A stretch of DNA of 64,000 nucleotides from Membranihabitans marinus. Lineage in GTDB: Bacteria; Bacteroidota; Bacteroidia; Chitinophagales; Saprospiraceae. Positions within the stretch are counted from its first letter, which is position 1. Every line of letters starts with the position of its first letter. Location: the NCBI RefSeq assembly GCF_019802045.1, contig NZ_JAHVHU010000005.1:62001-126000 (forward strand), read 5' to 3'. The notes under the pieces are model-generated. The model was not told the origin of the DNA. It made no database searches and was given only the letters and a program-made list of their open reading frames with translations. Position numbers and translations under genes: made by a program. Below, one piece after another: positions 44,396 through 54,279 of this stretch.

Positions 44396-46909
44396 TTATT
44401 TTTTAGGGCTTTTATTAACGATTTCCATCACATCTTCCAAGGTCCAATCCATCAAGTCCTCTTTGGTATACTTTTCTCCATCGGCTTTTTTGGGCAGTGA
44501 AATACTCTTGCGTTTATAACGGATAAAAGGGCCCCACCGTCCATTTTCGAGGGCAACTTTTTCTTTATCCCACTTTTGAATGTATCGATTGGCTTCTTTC
44601 TCCAGTTTTTTCTCAATCAACTCGATCATTTCATCCTGGGTCAAATTGTCGGGATCGTATTTTTTTGGAATGTTGACATAAATCTTATTTATCTTCAAAA
44701 AAGGTCCAAACCGTCCTTTCCCTTGGGTAACGGGCTCTCCTTTATAGGTCATGATCGGTTCATCCGCTTTCTTTTTTTCACGGATAATTTCATAGGCACG
44801 ATCCTGTGTTACTTCAAACGGATCTTCGCCGCGAGGCAATGAAATAAACTGGTCTCCCCATTTTACGTAGGGTCCATACCGACCCACATTTACCATGACT
44901 GCTTTGTCTTCAAACGGTTCAAAATCCCGCGGCAGATCAAATAGCTTCAATGCTTCTTCCAATGTAATGGTTTCAATACTCTGTCCTGGTCGTAAATTGG
45001 CGTAATCGGGTTTTTCTTCTTCCCCGATTTCGTCAAAATGTCCTTTTTGAATCAGCGGTTTTCCAAACCGAGATATTCGTGCAATAATCTGCAACCCCGT
45101 CTCTGGGTCTTTACCCAGTAACCGTTCTCCTTTGAAACGATCAGCTTCCTCGAGTGTTTGATTAACGTTTTCATGGAAAGGACCGTAAAACTTCGCAAGC
45201 ATAGTTTGCCATTCCAAAGTACCTTCGGCAATTTCATCGAATTCCTTCTCAATATTGGCCGTGAAGTTATAATTCATGATTTTCTCAAAATGCTCGTCAA
45301 GAAAATCGGTCACCACCATCCCCATATCGGTCGGATACAATCTATTTTTGGTAGCACCCGTGGTTTCTGTTTCATTTTTTTCATTGATCTTTCCATCACT
45401 CAAGGTCAGAACTGCATAAGATCGTTTCTCACCTTCCCGGCTTTCTTTGACAACATATCCGCGTCCTTCTTCCATGATTTTACTAATGGTTGGAGCATAA
45501 GTAGATGGCCTTCCAATCCCCTGTTCTTCCAGTTTCTTGACCAGGCTGGCTTCTGTAAACCGGGCGGGAGGTCGGGTGAAACTTTCTTTCCCGGTCATCG
45601 ACTTCAAATCCAGTTGCTGACCTTTTTGAAGAGGGGGCAACATTCCTTTTGCTTCTTCTTGTTCGTCATCATCATCATCCTTAGCCTGGATATAGAGTTT
45701 TAAAAAGCCATCAAAAATAAGAACTTCTCCTTCTGCGCGCAACTGATCGTCCTGACGAGTAGAAATATCAATATCTACAGTAGTCTTTTCAAGCTTTGCA
45801 TCTGCCATTTGACTCGCTACCGTTCGTTTCCAAATCAGTTCATACAATCTTTTCTGATCAGAATCGGTCCCCAGATTGCGTTGATTAAAATTGGTAGGTC
45901 GAATGGCTTCATGCGCTTCCTGGGACGAACCCGATTTGTTTTTGTATTTACGGACCTGGTGGTATTTGGATCCATACTCCTGTTCGATGGTTCTTCCTAT
46001 ACTTCCCAAAGCATCATTACTCAGCGCAATAGAATCTGTTCGCATATAAGAGATGTGACCTGCCTCATACAGTCGTTGTGCTGTCATCATCGTCCTTTTG
46101 ACCGCAAAATTTAGTTTGCGGCTGGCTTCCTGCTGCAAAGTCGAAGTAGTAAAGGGGGGCGCTGGTTTTCGCTTGAGTGGTTTAACTTCGATATTTGCTA
46201 TGGTGAACTCTGCGGGCTTGCAATCCTCTAAAAACTTTTTTGCTTCATCCAGCGTAGAGAGACGCTGCGGGTATTCCGCTTTAAGTTCTACCCATTTACC
46301 TTCCTCATTTCGGAGCTTAAACAACGCTGAAACCTTAAAGAAGTTGGTGATTTCAAAATTGTTTATTTCGCGTTCTCGTTCCACAACCAGCTTGACAGCT
46401 ACTGACTGAACTCTTCCTGCACTCAGCTTTCCTTTAATTTTTTTCCACAATATCTCCGACAACTCGAACCCCACTAACCGATCCAGAATACGGCGTGCTT
46501 GCTGTGCATCAACAAGCTTTTCATCCACAGTTCGCGGGTTGTTTATCGCTTTCTGTATCGCTGATTTGGTTATCTCACGAAAAACAATCCGCTCAGTTGT
46601 CTTGGGATCAAGCCCCAGCACCTCACACAAATGCCACGATATGGCTTCCCCTTCCCGGTCTTCATCCGTCGCCAAGACTACCTCATCGACCTTTTTCATC
46701 ATGGATTTAAGCTCCTTGACCACTTTTTTCTTTTCCGGTGAGACGGCATATTTCGGTTTAAAGTTGTGTTCGACATCGACCGCATTGTTTCCTTTTTCAA
46801 GGTCACGAACATGTCCATAACTGGATTTTACAATATAGTTTTTACCTAAAAATTTCTCAATGGTTTTAGCTTTCGCCGGGGACTCTACGATGACTAGCTT
46901 CTTTGACAT
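44396..46909 (-). CDS. topA: DNA topoisomerase I
   Basis: This 837-residue type IA topoisomerase relaxes negative supercoils. The Toprim domain begins LVIVESPAKAKTIEK with Glu9, followed by TDEDREGEAISWH near 81-93, and the catalytic tyrosine is Tyr288 in SYMRTDS. The C-terminus holds several Topo_C repeats (GRYGPYVKWGDQFISLP, GRFGPFLKINKIYVNIP and GRWGPFIRYKRKSISLP) in place of zinc fingers, as is usual in Bacteroidota. It probably has its own promoter in 46910-47075; no clear TAnnTTTG box was found there. Confidence 0.96.
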   Translation of the reverse strand: MSKKLVIVESPAKAKTIEKFLGKNYIVKSSYGHVRDLEKGNNAVDVEHNFKPKYAVSPEKKKVVKELKSMMKKVDEVVLATDEDREGEAISWHLCEVLGLDPKTTERIVFREITKSAIQKAINNPRTVDEKLVDAQQARRILDRLVGFELSEILWKKIKGKLSAGRVQSVAVKLVVEREREINNFEITNFFKVSALFKLRNEEGKWVELKAEYPQRLSTLDEAKKFLEDCKPAEFTIANIEVKPLKRKPAPPFTTSTLQQEASRKLNFAVKRTMMTAQRLYEAGHISYMRTDSIALSNDALGSIGRTIEQEYGSKYHQVRKYKNKSGSSQEAHEAIRPTNFNQRNLGTDSDQKRLYELIWKRTVASQMADAKLEKTTVDIDISTRQDDQLRAEGEVLIFDGFLKLYIQAKDDDDDEQEEAKGMLPPLQKGQQLDLKSMTGKESFTRPPARFTEASLVKKLEEQGIGRPSTYAPTISKIMEEGRGYVVKESREGEKRSYAVLTLSDGKINEKNETETTGATKNRLYPTDMGMVVTDFLDEHFEKIMNYNFTANIEKEFDEIAEGTLEWQTMLAKFYGPFHENVNQTLEEADRFKGERLLGKDPETGLQIIARISRFGKPLIQKGHFDEIGEEEKPDYANLRPGQSIETITLEEALKLFDLPRDFEPFEDKAVMVNVGRYGPYVKWGDQFISLPRGEDPFEVTQDRAYEIIREKKKADEPIMTYKGEPVTQGKGRFGPFLKINKIYVNIPKKYDPDNLTQDEMIELIEKKLEKEANRYIQKWDKEKVALENGRWGPFIRYKRKSISLPKKADGEKYTKEDLMDWTLEDVMEIVNKSPKK

Positions 46910-47075
46910 GTGGGACTTTTTATTTAAATGATTGGATCGAACAACTGTATGGATCGTCGATCTTACAATCTGTATTTTTTAATTAAAGCGAGTATTAACA
47001 ACTCGCTTGTGACCGGATATGTTCATCCTGGTCATCATAAATATTTTGCAAGTATAGGGATTTTTGATCGAATCA

Positions 47076-47597
47076 TCAGGGTTTGTCACGAGCTAAATTC
47101 TTCACCTTTTCTGCTCTGACAATGCGTTCTTGTATCACTCGATCAGCGAGCGATTCAAGAGCCAGTGGTTCATTATTCAGGTGGCGATGCCAGGCATACA
47201 TGATCATCCGGGTCATATCATCCGGATAACTGACCCCTAATTTATTAAGCGCCACTGTAAGACGACTTCCCAGCTCCATGCCCCAGTTTAAGTTAATCCA
47301 ACGGCCAAAACTAAAAAACACCTTATTTACCGCTACGGAGTCTTCTCTGGATCTAAATTTCCTTTTGCCATCGTCATCCACGATTTCATCTAAGATACGC
47401 AACGCATCCGGCAGGTCTTTGGGGATGTAGAATCCATTGATGTGGCTTTTCTGAATTCGTTTCAGGTATTCCTTTTGATACTCTTCTGCAAAAGTAGTTA
47501 TTGCCGATTGCTCTTTGTTCAGATGCAAACTATCCTGGCCTGCTACTAATAGAGGGCACAACAGCACTATTATACCGGTTATGATGTAGTACTTCAT
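47076..47597 (-). CDS. Small secreted protein of unknown function (DUF6794-like)
   Basis: The 173-residue product has a signal peptide (about 1-20) and no membrane segment after it. The mature part includes GFYIPKDLPDALRILDEI and FFSFGRWINLNWGMELGS, then DDMTRMIMYAWHRHLN. The pattern resembles DUF6794 proteins as I remember them, but this is not certain. It is the third gene of a metallophosphoesterase operon, overlapping the lipoprotein gene by 4 bp. The function is unknown. Confidence 0.65.
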   Translation of the reverse strand: MKYYIITGIIVLLCPLLVAGQDSLHLNKEQSAITTFAEEYQKEYLKRIQKSHINGFYIPKDLPDALRILDEIVDDDGKRKFRSREDSVAVNKVFFSFGRWINLNWGMELGSRLTVALNKLGVSYPDDMTRMIMYAWHRHLNNEPLALESLADRVIQERIVRAEKVKNLARDKP

Positions 47598-47956
47598 GGA
47601 GTCATTTTTTCAAATTTCAACCGAAACCGAACCTGTTGAATTTCACCATGCAAATCCAATTCCGTGGAATCGACATAAAAGACATTAAACACGATGGGAT
47701 CTTCTGCAAGAATAGTCACTGAATCATTTTCATAGGTGTACTCGTTGTTTCCAAATGCGATAATGTTCGTGAATAAAGAATCATTGGTAAATGTAAAGTT
47801 CAGTCCATCCAACGTGGAGGTGGTTCTACCCTGACGAACTGCTTCTTGTAAAGTCCAATTCCCGAGAATCAATTCTCGTTTTGGATCGTGACTACTACAT
47901 GCCAGCAAAAAGATTGCGCTCAGAACTATGATTAGTATGCGTGCTACAGTATTCAT
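47594..47956 (-). CDS. Lipocalin-like lipoprotein of unknown function
   Basis: The 120-residue product ends its signal peptide at lipobox FLLAC (Cys20) and is therefore a lipoprotein. The remaining 100 residues are beta-rich, with a GNWTLQEA start reminiscent of lipocalin-like domains. No known function is recognised. It overlaps the metallophosphoesterase gene and the next gene by 4 bp on each side, so all three are co-translated. Confidence 0.65.
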   Translation of the reverse strand: MNTVARILIIVLSAIFLLACSSHDPKRELILGNWTLQEAVRQGRTTSTLDGLNFTFTNDSLFTNIIAFGNNEYTYENDSVTILAEDPIVFNVFYVDSTELDLHGEIQQVRFRLKFEKMTP

Positions 47957-49167
47957 GCCTTCTTCAATTCAATTAAGGTAATTTCGGGAAGAATACCGAC
48001 CCTTCCCGGGTAACCCAACACCCCATATCCCCTGTTAACGTATAAGTACTGGTTTTTAGTTTGATACAAACCCGCCCATTGTTTATAAATATATTGTGCC
48101 GGGCTCCATCGTCCTATACCAGGTATTTCAAATCCGAACTGAAAGCCGTGCGTATGTCCCGACAAGGTCAGGTGAATATCCTGATTTTTATTGGTGACTT
48201 CGGCATTCCAATGGGTCGGATCATGGGATAATAGCAATCGGAAGTCGGTATCTTTCATCCCATTACGAGCTGCTTTTAAATCGCCTTTTCTGGGAAATCT
48301 GGGCAGCGTGCTATAATTTTCTACGCCGATGACACCAAGCTGACTATCACCTACCTGGATAGTTCGGTGCTCATTGCGCAATAAATCCCACCCCATCTGG
48401 CGATGTTTGTCTTCAAATGAACGATCATTTTCTATTTTTTCACGCTCGGATTTCCAGGGGTGGTAATCTCCGTAATCATGATTCCCCATGATGCTAAATT
48501 TACCAAAACGAGATTTAATTTGTGAAAAATACTCCAAAAACGGATCGACTTCATCGGCCGTCGAATTCACCAGATCGCCCGTGAACACAAAAAGGTCAGG
48601 ATCCAGTTCGTTGATCATTTCAATCCCTTTCCATACGGGTTTTTGCTCGGGAAATGTACCGGAGTGGATATCGGAGATCTGTACGATTCTCAATCCTTCC
48701 AAATCAGGATGAAGGTCTTTAATTGCCAATTTTTGATGCAGTACTCGGTACCTATAAATATTTCGAATTACTCCATACCCCATCACCATAAAAGGGATAG
48801 ACCCCAATACAACAGATGTTTTTTTAATAAAAGCCTTCCTGGATTGACGATCTATACGGACTGGTTTTTCTCCGGAAATGTTTTTGCTGACCCATCGTAT
48901 TCCACGAGCTATATCCTGTATCATCAAAGGAAAAACAAAAGCCAGCTTAGAAAAAAAATACACAATTACACAAGCACGCAGATAAATCGCCATTTGGTGC
49001 CCCAAAAAGGTATAATCCATAAAAAGATAGAAAAAGTAAAGGTATACCACACTGTTCAGAAGCCAGAATAACCAGACGTGATGTCTGATAAAACGAACCT
49101 GCCGTACCATCCTGGTGGCATAGATATCAAGCACTAATAAAATAAAAATAAAAAATACCATCTTCAC
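47953..49167 (-). CDS. Membrane-anchored metallophosphoesterase
   Basis: The 404-residue protein has N-terminal membrane segments (about 3-15, 30-55, 60-85 and another near 115-135), then a calcineurin-like phosphoesterase domain with the metal motifs SDIHSGTF, FTGDLVNS, GNHDYGDY and SGHTHGFQFG. Such proteins (YkuE-like) hydrolyse phosphoesters such as lipid intermediates. The other two genes of this operon encode envelope proteins, which suits a membrane role. Substrate unknown. Confidence 0.88.
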   Translation of the reverse strand: MKMVFFIFILLVLDIYATRMVRQVRFIRHHVWLFWLLNSVVYLYFFYLFMDYTFLGHQMAIYLRACVIVYFFSKLAFVFPLMIQDIARGIRWVSKNISGEKPVRIDRQSRKAFIKKTSVVLGSIPFMVMGYGVIRNIYRYRVLHQKLAIKDLHPDLEGLRIVQISDIHSGTFPEQKPVWKGIEMINELDPDLFVFTGDLVNSTADEVDPFLEYFSQIKSRFGKFSIMGNHDYGDYHPWKSEREKIENDRSFEDKHRQMGWDLLRNEHRTIQVGDSQLGVIGVENYSTLPRFPRKGDLKAARNGMKDTDFRLLLSHDPTHWNAEVTNKNQDIHLTLSGHTHGFQFGFEIPGIGRWSPAQYIYKQWAGLYQTKNQYLYVNRGYGVLGYPGRVGILPEITLIELKKA

Positions 49168-49221
49168 AATTCAAAGCCATTGGAATCTGACGTCTAAGGT
49201 CTTTTTATAATAGTACAATAC

Positions 49222-49256
49222 AAAAAAACGCCATGTCTTTTGCAAAACACGGCGTT
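49222..49256 (-). terminator. Rho-independent terminator of rplS
   Basis: On the minus strand AACGCC and GGCGTT (49251-49256 and 49227-49232) form the base of a hairpin that includes an internal TGT/ACA pairing, followed by a T-run at 49222-49228. It lies 28 bp after the rplS stop codon. Confidence 0.75.
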
Positions 49257-49283
49257 CTATCATTTTGTTTACAGAAAGCGAAT

Positions 49284-49637
49284 TTACTTAAAGGTTCTAC
49301 GCTCTCGTATTTTAGCTTTTTTACCAACCAGATTTCGAAGGTAATAGATTCGGGATCTTCTTACCCGACCCTTCTTTAGAAGTTTGATCTCGATAATATT
49401 TGGCGTGTTGATTGGAAAAATTCGCTCCACTCCAACCCCATTCGATAGTTTTCGAACGGTGAATGTCTTATAATGACCGGCTCCGACGACCTTGATCACA
49501 TCACCTCTAAATGCCTGGGGGCGCTTCTTACCACCCTCGACGATATTATAAACCACTTCAATGGTATCTCCAGCTTTAAACACCGGAAAATCCTTGGTTT
49601 CATAATTTTGTTCTTGTACAAATTTGATCGCGTCCAT
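49284..49637 (-). CDS. rplS: 50S ribosomal protein L19
   Basis: The 117-residue protein is the large-subunit protein L19, located at the interface of the subunits. FKAGDTIEVVYNIVEGGKKRPQAFRGDVI, GVGVERIFPINTPNI and RVRRSRIYYLRNLVGKKAKIRER are canonical L19 segments. It is a single gene here, separate from the usual rpsP-rimM-trmD-rplS cluster. A strong promoter at 49696-49703 and a terminator at 49222-49256 flank it. Confidence 0.97.
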   Translation of the reverse strand: MDAIKFVQEQNYETKDFPVFKAGDTIEVVYNIVEGGKKRPQAFRGDVIKVVGAGHYKTFTVRKLSNGVGVERIFPINTPNIIEIKLLKKGRVRRSRIYYLRNLVGKKAKIRERRTFK

Positions 49638-49695
49638 TGTATTATTGATTAGCGTTTGACGAATACTGCCTCCATTATTTCCGGCATAGCGGGTG

Positions 49696-49703
49696 CAAAG
49701 ATA
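49696..49703 (-). promoter_or_regulatory. -7 box of the rplS promoter
   Basis: TATCTTTG on the minus strand matches TAnnTTTG exactly, followed by CACC, the usual context of Bacteroidota promoters. A TTG lies about 22 bp upstream. The rplS start is about 58 bp downstream. Confidence 0.65.
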
Positions 49704-49734
49704 GGGTTTATTTTTAATTTTATTACAATCATTC

Positions 49735-51984
49735 CTAATTTATCAATAAAACTTCACCATAGACTTGCTTGGGCCGCTTTCGGGCATCCTGATAATTCAC
49801 CAGATACACGTAGAGTCCCGGCGGAGCTTGTCGGCCGCTTTCTGCGATCGTACCGGACCACCCATGCGTAGGATCCGTGCTGGTAAAGACCGTGTTGCCC
49901 CACCGATCATACACCTTCATCACAAAATTCTGCATGCCCAAAAACACCCCCACCCCCCGGAACACATCGTTCATCTGATCGCTGTTGGGTGTAAAGGCGT
50001 TGGGAACCGTATAAATTACGATGGGTTCAATATCGACCGGCCGGGTCAAGGTATCCATGCAACCATTCTCATGAATGGCAATAAGCGACACATTATAGAT
50101 TCCCGAATCCGGAAAATTGATCACCAGGTCCTCCGATGAATACGAGCCCAACCGATCAATCTCCCAGGAATAGGCCACGGCTGCTTCGGACCTATTAGTA
50201 AAGGTGACCCGTTTGTCCAGGTTCGTTGGTCGCGCTGGATTGTAATCAAAGTCTGACACGGGCGAAGGTTGGGTCGTGATCATCCGCGGAAAAAATGCAG
50301 ACACCTCACACCCAATCGGTGACACCACATGCACACCCACGTCGTATTCACCTTCTTCAGTATAGATATGCTCGGGTAAATACCCCTTCCCGGTATTTCC
50401 GTCGCCAAAGTCCCAGGTAATATCATAAGTGGGGTCAACAGGAGGGGGTAAATTATCAAATCGTACCGCTGCCGGCAGGCAAGCAATCTCGATCTGGGAT
50501 CGAATCACTTCTTCCGCCGGAACCGGGTAATAGGGTAACTTCTTCCGGATTGTTTCCCGACATTCATTTCCATCGACCACCGTGAGCCCCACATCCCAGG
50601 TCCCTGGTGACTGATAACGATAGGCAGGCTCTCTCGCACCAGACCGCCCGCCATCTCCAAAATCCCAAATATATTGGGTGATTCCACCGTCTGCATCGGA
50701 GAACGAGGTATTCGTAAACTCTACATCTCCGGCGATGCAGGTATCGTACGCAAAATCAAACTCTGCACCGATGTCGGGCAGCACAGAAATGGTGATATCG
50801 GTACTGTCACTGCAGTCGGTCCCTTCATTTACGATCAACTGCCCCTGATAATTACCCAAACGGGGAAAGGTTACATCCACATTTTTTTCCCGGTAAACCT
50901 CCTCTTTTCCGTCGATATTAAACGTCCATCTGTACGTATCGATAAACCTTTCTTCATAACTAGAATCCCGAAAAGGAACTGTAAATTCACCGCACGAACG
51001 CATCACGGCATTGGACTCATCAATCATCACAGCGGACTCTATCCGTGCAAATACGGTCGGATCACATTGAGCTACATTAAACTGGAATTCCCGGTTAATT
51101 TCACCAATTTTCCGGCCATCCCGAAACTCTTCGGCAACAATGGTAATGACAAACTGACCCTGAATCTCAGGTTTTCCCGTAATCAGACCCGTTTCAGGGT
51201 CAATCGCAATCCGTGGATTCCCACCCATGGGATTGGATTCAGAATACAGCGGTGAACGGTATTGCGCTTTCTCAAAAGGTGGTGGACAAGGCGGGGTCGG
51301 TTTCACCCCATTGCATGCCGTGGCATCACCGGGATTCGTAAAAGAACTTCCTTCAAGACCACCACCGACCAGCGGGGTTCCGAAGCGGTAACTTATGGAA
51401 TCACCCTCCGTATCCGACACAGAGTGATCAAACGAAAATTCCTGGTCGACACAAACCACCGTCGGAGGAAAATTATCGAAGGTCGGACTATCATTGCAAG
51501 TTTCCATAGACTCCGGTGTAATCTCCACAAAAAAGGTGGCTCCAATGCTGCCGGGGTCGACGATGTTGTTAATAGTATTGTTGCGGCAACATCGTTGGTA
51601 GACAATATAATAGCTTTCCGAAGACGGCCATTGATTAAAATTAATTTCAAATTCATATTTACCCCGTTCCACACATAGTCCCGGTGGTAGTATCAGACAA
51701 GGATACTCCGGTGGATCAATCGTTTCACGGCTCGACAACTTTACCTGGAAGCTCCCAGCCAGTGCATACCTACTGCCCCCCCGATAGATCGCAATGGAAG
51801 CATCGCCATCCAATTGTGCTGCATTTTGCTGCGGCCTGCAATCGCGATACACATACATTGTCACGCGATACTTTCCATTACCGAGACACTCATAGGACAC
51901 ATCACCCCCTATAATATGCTTGGCCGTGAGCTGCGGAGCAAACATCGAAATAAATCCGAGTATGATATAAATCTTCCAGTTCAT
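49735..51984 (-). CDS. Secreted PKD-domain protein with gliding-motility-type (CHU_C) C-terminus
   Basis: The 749-residue product has a signal peptide (about 1-22). The N-terminal 300 residues resemble secreted cell-surface modules (IIGGDVSYECLGNGKYRV). Several PKD-like domains are visible (FDFAYDTCIAGDVEFTNTSF, then YIWDFGDGG, and ITWDFGDGNTGKG), and the C-terminus is the CHU_C type (VPNAFTPNSDQMNDVFRG, KVYDRWGNTVFTS, GLYVYLVNY, GEVLLIN) used as a T9SS type-B sorting signal. It is probably displayed or released by the type IX secretion system. Specific ligand unknown. Confidence 0.9.
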   Translation of the reverse strand: MNWKIYIILGFISMFAPQLTAKHIIGGDVSYECLGNGKYRVTMYVYRDCRPQQNAAQLDGDASIAIYRGGSRYALAGSFQVKLSSRETIDPPEYPCLILPPGLCVERGKYEFEINFNQWPSSESYYIVYQRCCRNNTINNIVDPGSIGATFFVEITPESMETCNDSPTFDNFPPTVVCVDQEFSFDHSVSDTEGDSISYRFGTPLVGGGLEGSSFTNPGDATACNGVKPTPPCPPPFEKAQYRSPLYSESNPMGGNPRIAIDPETGLITGKPEIQGQFVITIVAEEFRDGRKIGEINREFQFNVAQCDPTVFARIESAVMIDESNAVMRSCGEFTVPFRDSSYEERFIDTYRWTFNIDGKEEVYREKNVDVTFPRLGNYQGQLIVNEGTDCSDSTDITISVLPDIGAEFDFAYDTCIAGDVEFTNTSFSDADGGITQYIWDFGDGGRSGAREPAYRYQSPGTWDVGLTVVDGNECRETIRKKLPYYPVPAEEVIRSQIEIACLPAAVRFDNLPPPVDPTYDITWDFGDGNTGKGYLPEHIYTEEGEYDVGVHVVSPIGCEVSAFFPRMITTQPSPVSDFDYNPARPTNLDKRVTFTNRSEAAVAYSWEIDRLGSYSSEDLVINFPDSGIYNVSLIAIHENGCMDTLTRPVDIEPIVIYTVPNAFTPNSDQMNDVFRGVGVFLGMQNFVMKVYDRWGNTVFTSTDPTHGWSGTIAESGRQAPPGLYVYLVNYQDARKRPKQVYGEVLLIN

Positions 51985-52078
51985 CTCTCTTAAAATACCT
52001 GATTTTTTTGAAAAGGTAGTAATTATCCGGATACAAATTTCGTTTCTGGTCTAGATTTTAAATCAGTACGTGCCATTT

Positions 52079-52648
52079 ATGAAAAAAGAATTGCAAAACA
52101 CAGTTGCCCATCTCAAACAGGGCAATGTCATTCTATACCCTACGGATACCATCTGGGGCTTGGGTTGCGACCCCTACAACCAGGACGCAGTAGATCAAAT
52201 ATTTACCATTAAAAAACGTGAAAAATCCAAACCACTCATAGTCCTTGTTGACACGCTGGAGCGACTAAGGGGATTAGTCCCGAAAATACACCCGCACCTG
52301 GAAAACATTCTACACTATAACGAACGCCCATTAACCATTATCTTTCCTTCTTCGGTGAGAAAATGGTCCGAAGGCATTACTGCGGAAAATGGATCCATCG
52401 CGATTCGCATCGTTCAAAATGACTTCTGTAAAAGCATCATCAAAGCTACGGATCGGCCGCTCGTCAGTACGTCAGCCAATATTAGTGATGATCCGTTCCC
52501 CATATCCTTCGATGACATTCACCCGCGTATAAAAGATGCAGTGGATTACATTGTGTCACCCCAACTGGAGGAGCGGCGGGATGAGGTCATGCCTTCTCTA
52601 ATTGCAAGATATTCCACCAAACAAAAAGAACTTGTTTTCTTAAGGTAA
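52079..52648 (+). CDS. YrdC/Sua5-family L-threonylcarbamoyladenylate synthase
   Basis: The 189-residue protein (ATG at 52079; a GTG at 52070 would add 3 residues) belongs to the YrdC/Sua5 family, which makes threonylcarbamoyl-AMP for t6A37 tRNA modification. The conserved start LKQGNVILYPTDTIWGLGCDP, KKREKSKPLIVLV and SIAIRIV, then STSANISDDP show the substrate-binding surface. Its 3' end overlaps the facing 318-residue gene by 9 bp. The match is to the YrdC-type single-domain form. Confidence 0.9.
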   Translation: MKKELQNTVAHLKQGNVILYPTDTIWGLGCDPYNQDAVDQIFTIKKREKSKPLIVLVDTLERLRGLVPKIHPHLENILHYNERPLTIIFPSSVRKWSEGITAENGSIAIRIVQNDFCKSIIKATDRPLVSTSANISDDPFPISFDDIHPRIKDAVDYIVSPQLEERRDEVMPSLIARYSTKQKELVFLR

Positions 52649-53596
52649 TAACTTGTGTAGCATTTCTGGAACAAGTTCATTCATCGCCACAGAATCTTGA
52701 TTTTTGTACCACGTTTCATCGACCTTTTTTTGAAAATAAATCTGAAGGCTATCTTTTTGTGGCCCGGGGGCTATACTGATTGAAGACGACTTCGCATCAT
52801 CGGTCCATTTTTCTGTACAAACCCGGTATACTTTCGAGTCAACCCTGAAATCCGTAAATAAACATACTGTATCCGGCACCACATCGCTTATCCCCACAAC
52901 CTGATAGCCGGGTTCAGTGGCCAGGTTCAGAACTAATTTTTTGACCGCAATCGGAACCAAAGGATTAACCATAAACACCACATGATTAGCGGTAAAAAAT
53001 GGCCGACCGCTACTATTCACCTCCGTCTCTTGATGACCATCAATCGATACACCCAATTCAAATCGATCCCGGGGTGCCAATTGATTAAAGAGACGCAGAA
53101 TCGCACCAAAATCAACCGGTCCTAAAAACCTAAAATCAATAAACAGAGAATCCAGGTTTTCAATTTTGTACGCATCCATGGTTTTTAAAAATCCTTTCAC
53201 TGCCTGGTCATTGCCCTGATCAATATTGACATACACACTCCCTGAAGCAATTTTTCTGGAGTAAAAGTCTGACTGACCGATGTACCAAGATTGTACTCCT
53301 TCCAACTCATTCGCAGTATATGTTTTACCAACTTTCCAGGGCGCGTCAAAAATTCCTCCCATATACACATATCCAGAATCGGTGGGTATAAAAAAATCAC
53401 GTACTGCAACTTTTCCCAGCATCATCATTGGGGTCAACTCCTGACTCGTATCTAAGCGGATTTTGCTTAACTGATTTAAACGAAGCTTAGATAGCTCAGT
53501 CGAAGGTATCCGCTCCATCCCCAAAATCCCCAACAAGAGAATGCCGGCAAAAAGCAGAAAAACAGAAAGGTTGTATCGTATCAAGAATTGTTTCAA
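52640..53596 (-). CDS. Membrane-anchored protein of unknown function
   Basis: The 318-residue product has an N-terminal hydrophobic anchor (about 9-27) and a soluble domain with mixed alpha/beta character. A late segment (FLGPVDFGAILRLFNQLAPRD then FFTANHVVFMVNPLVPIAVK) faintly recalls the second half of S41-type peptidases, but no catalytic Ser/Lys motif is seen, so I do not assign a function. It runs tail-to-tail with the YrdC gene and head-to-head with an Lrp regulator. Confidence 0.55.
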   Translation of the reverse strand: MKQFLIRYNLSVFLLFAGILLLGILGMERIPSTELSKLRLNQLSKIRLDTSQELTPMMMLGKVAVRDFFIPTDSGYVYMGGIFDAPWKVGKTYTANELEGVQSWYIGQSDFYSRKIASGSVYVNIDQGNDQAVKGFLKTMDAYKIENLDSLFIDFRFLGPVDFGAILRLFNQLAPRDRFELGVSIDGHQETEVNSSGRPFFTANHVVFMVNPLVPIAVKKLVLNLATEPGYQVVGISDVVPDTVCLFTDFRVDSKVYRVCTEKWTDDAKSSSISIAPGPQKDSLQIYFQKKVDETWYKNQDSVAMNELVPEMLHKLLP

Positions 53597-53681
53597 TTCA
53601 ACTAAAAATTAATATTTTCGCAAATTTTATAGCCTTTTATTAATTTTATTTTAATTTAATGGCTTTGACAACACCAATCCT

Positions 53682-54167
53682 ATGGCAAAGATACATGAAT
53701 TAGACGATTTGGACCGGCAAATATTGTCGATATTGATGACTGATGCTAAAATGGCATATACAGATATCGCCAAGCAGCTTCAGGTATCCGGAGGCACCGT
53801 CCATGTTCGCATGAAAAAACTGGAAGAAGTTGGCATTGTTAAAGGAGCCCGACTAGAGGTCGACGAAGCAAAGCTTGGATACGATATCATTTCCTTTATT
53901 GGTATTTTCCTGGAAAAAAGCAGTTTGTATGAAGATGTTATCCGTCAGATTAACCAGATCCCGGAGGTAGTCAATGCCTACTACACCACCGGTAATTACA
54001 GTATATTCACCAAAATTATCTGCAAGGACACCGATGATCTGCGGAAACTTCTCAGTGAAAAAATACAAGCGATAAGCGGAATCCAACGCACAGAAACCCT
54101 TATTGCTTTGGAAGAGCGGATTGACCGGCCAATCTCGTTAGATGTAAAAAATACGCAAGATCGGTAA
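53682..54167 (+). CDS. Lrp/AsnC-family transcriptional regulator (2)
   Basis: The 161-residue protein has the HTH DRQILSILMTDAKMAYTDIAK, then VSGGTVHVRMKKLEEVG, and a RAM-type ligand-binding domain ending RTETLIALEERIDRPISL. It is a second, distinct Lrp paralogue (compare 43916-44383). It is divergent from the 318-residue gene. The effector is not known. Confidence 0.9.
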   Translation: MAKIHELDDLDRQILSILMTDAKMAYTDIAKQLQVSGGTVHVRMKKLEEVGIVKGARLEVDEAKLGYDIISFIGIFLEKSSLYEDVIRQINQIPEVVNAYYTTGNYSIFTKIICKDTDDLRKLLSEKIQAISGIQRTETLIALEERIDRPISLDVKNTQDR

Positions 54168-54279
54168 GTCATACTTGATACGATCCCGATACCAGAGAAG
54201 ATCCTTTGTTATTCTCCAGAGTCTCAAGACCCTGGCTATGATCTATCGACCCTAGATCGGGCTATATACGCCGTTTTGA

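Noticed and set aside
45158-45703. A 181-codon plus-strand frame opposite topA
   Set aside because: It is antisense to a strongly conserved gene and lacks any domain.
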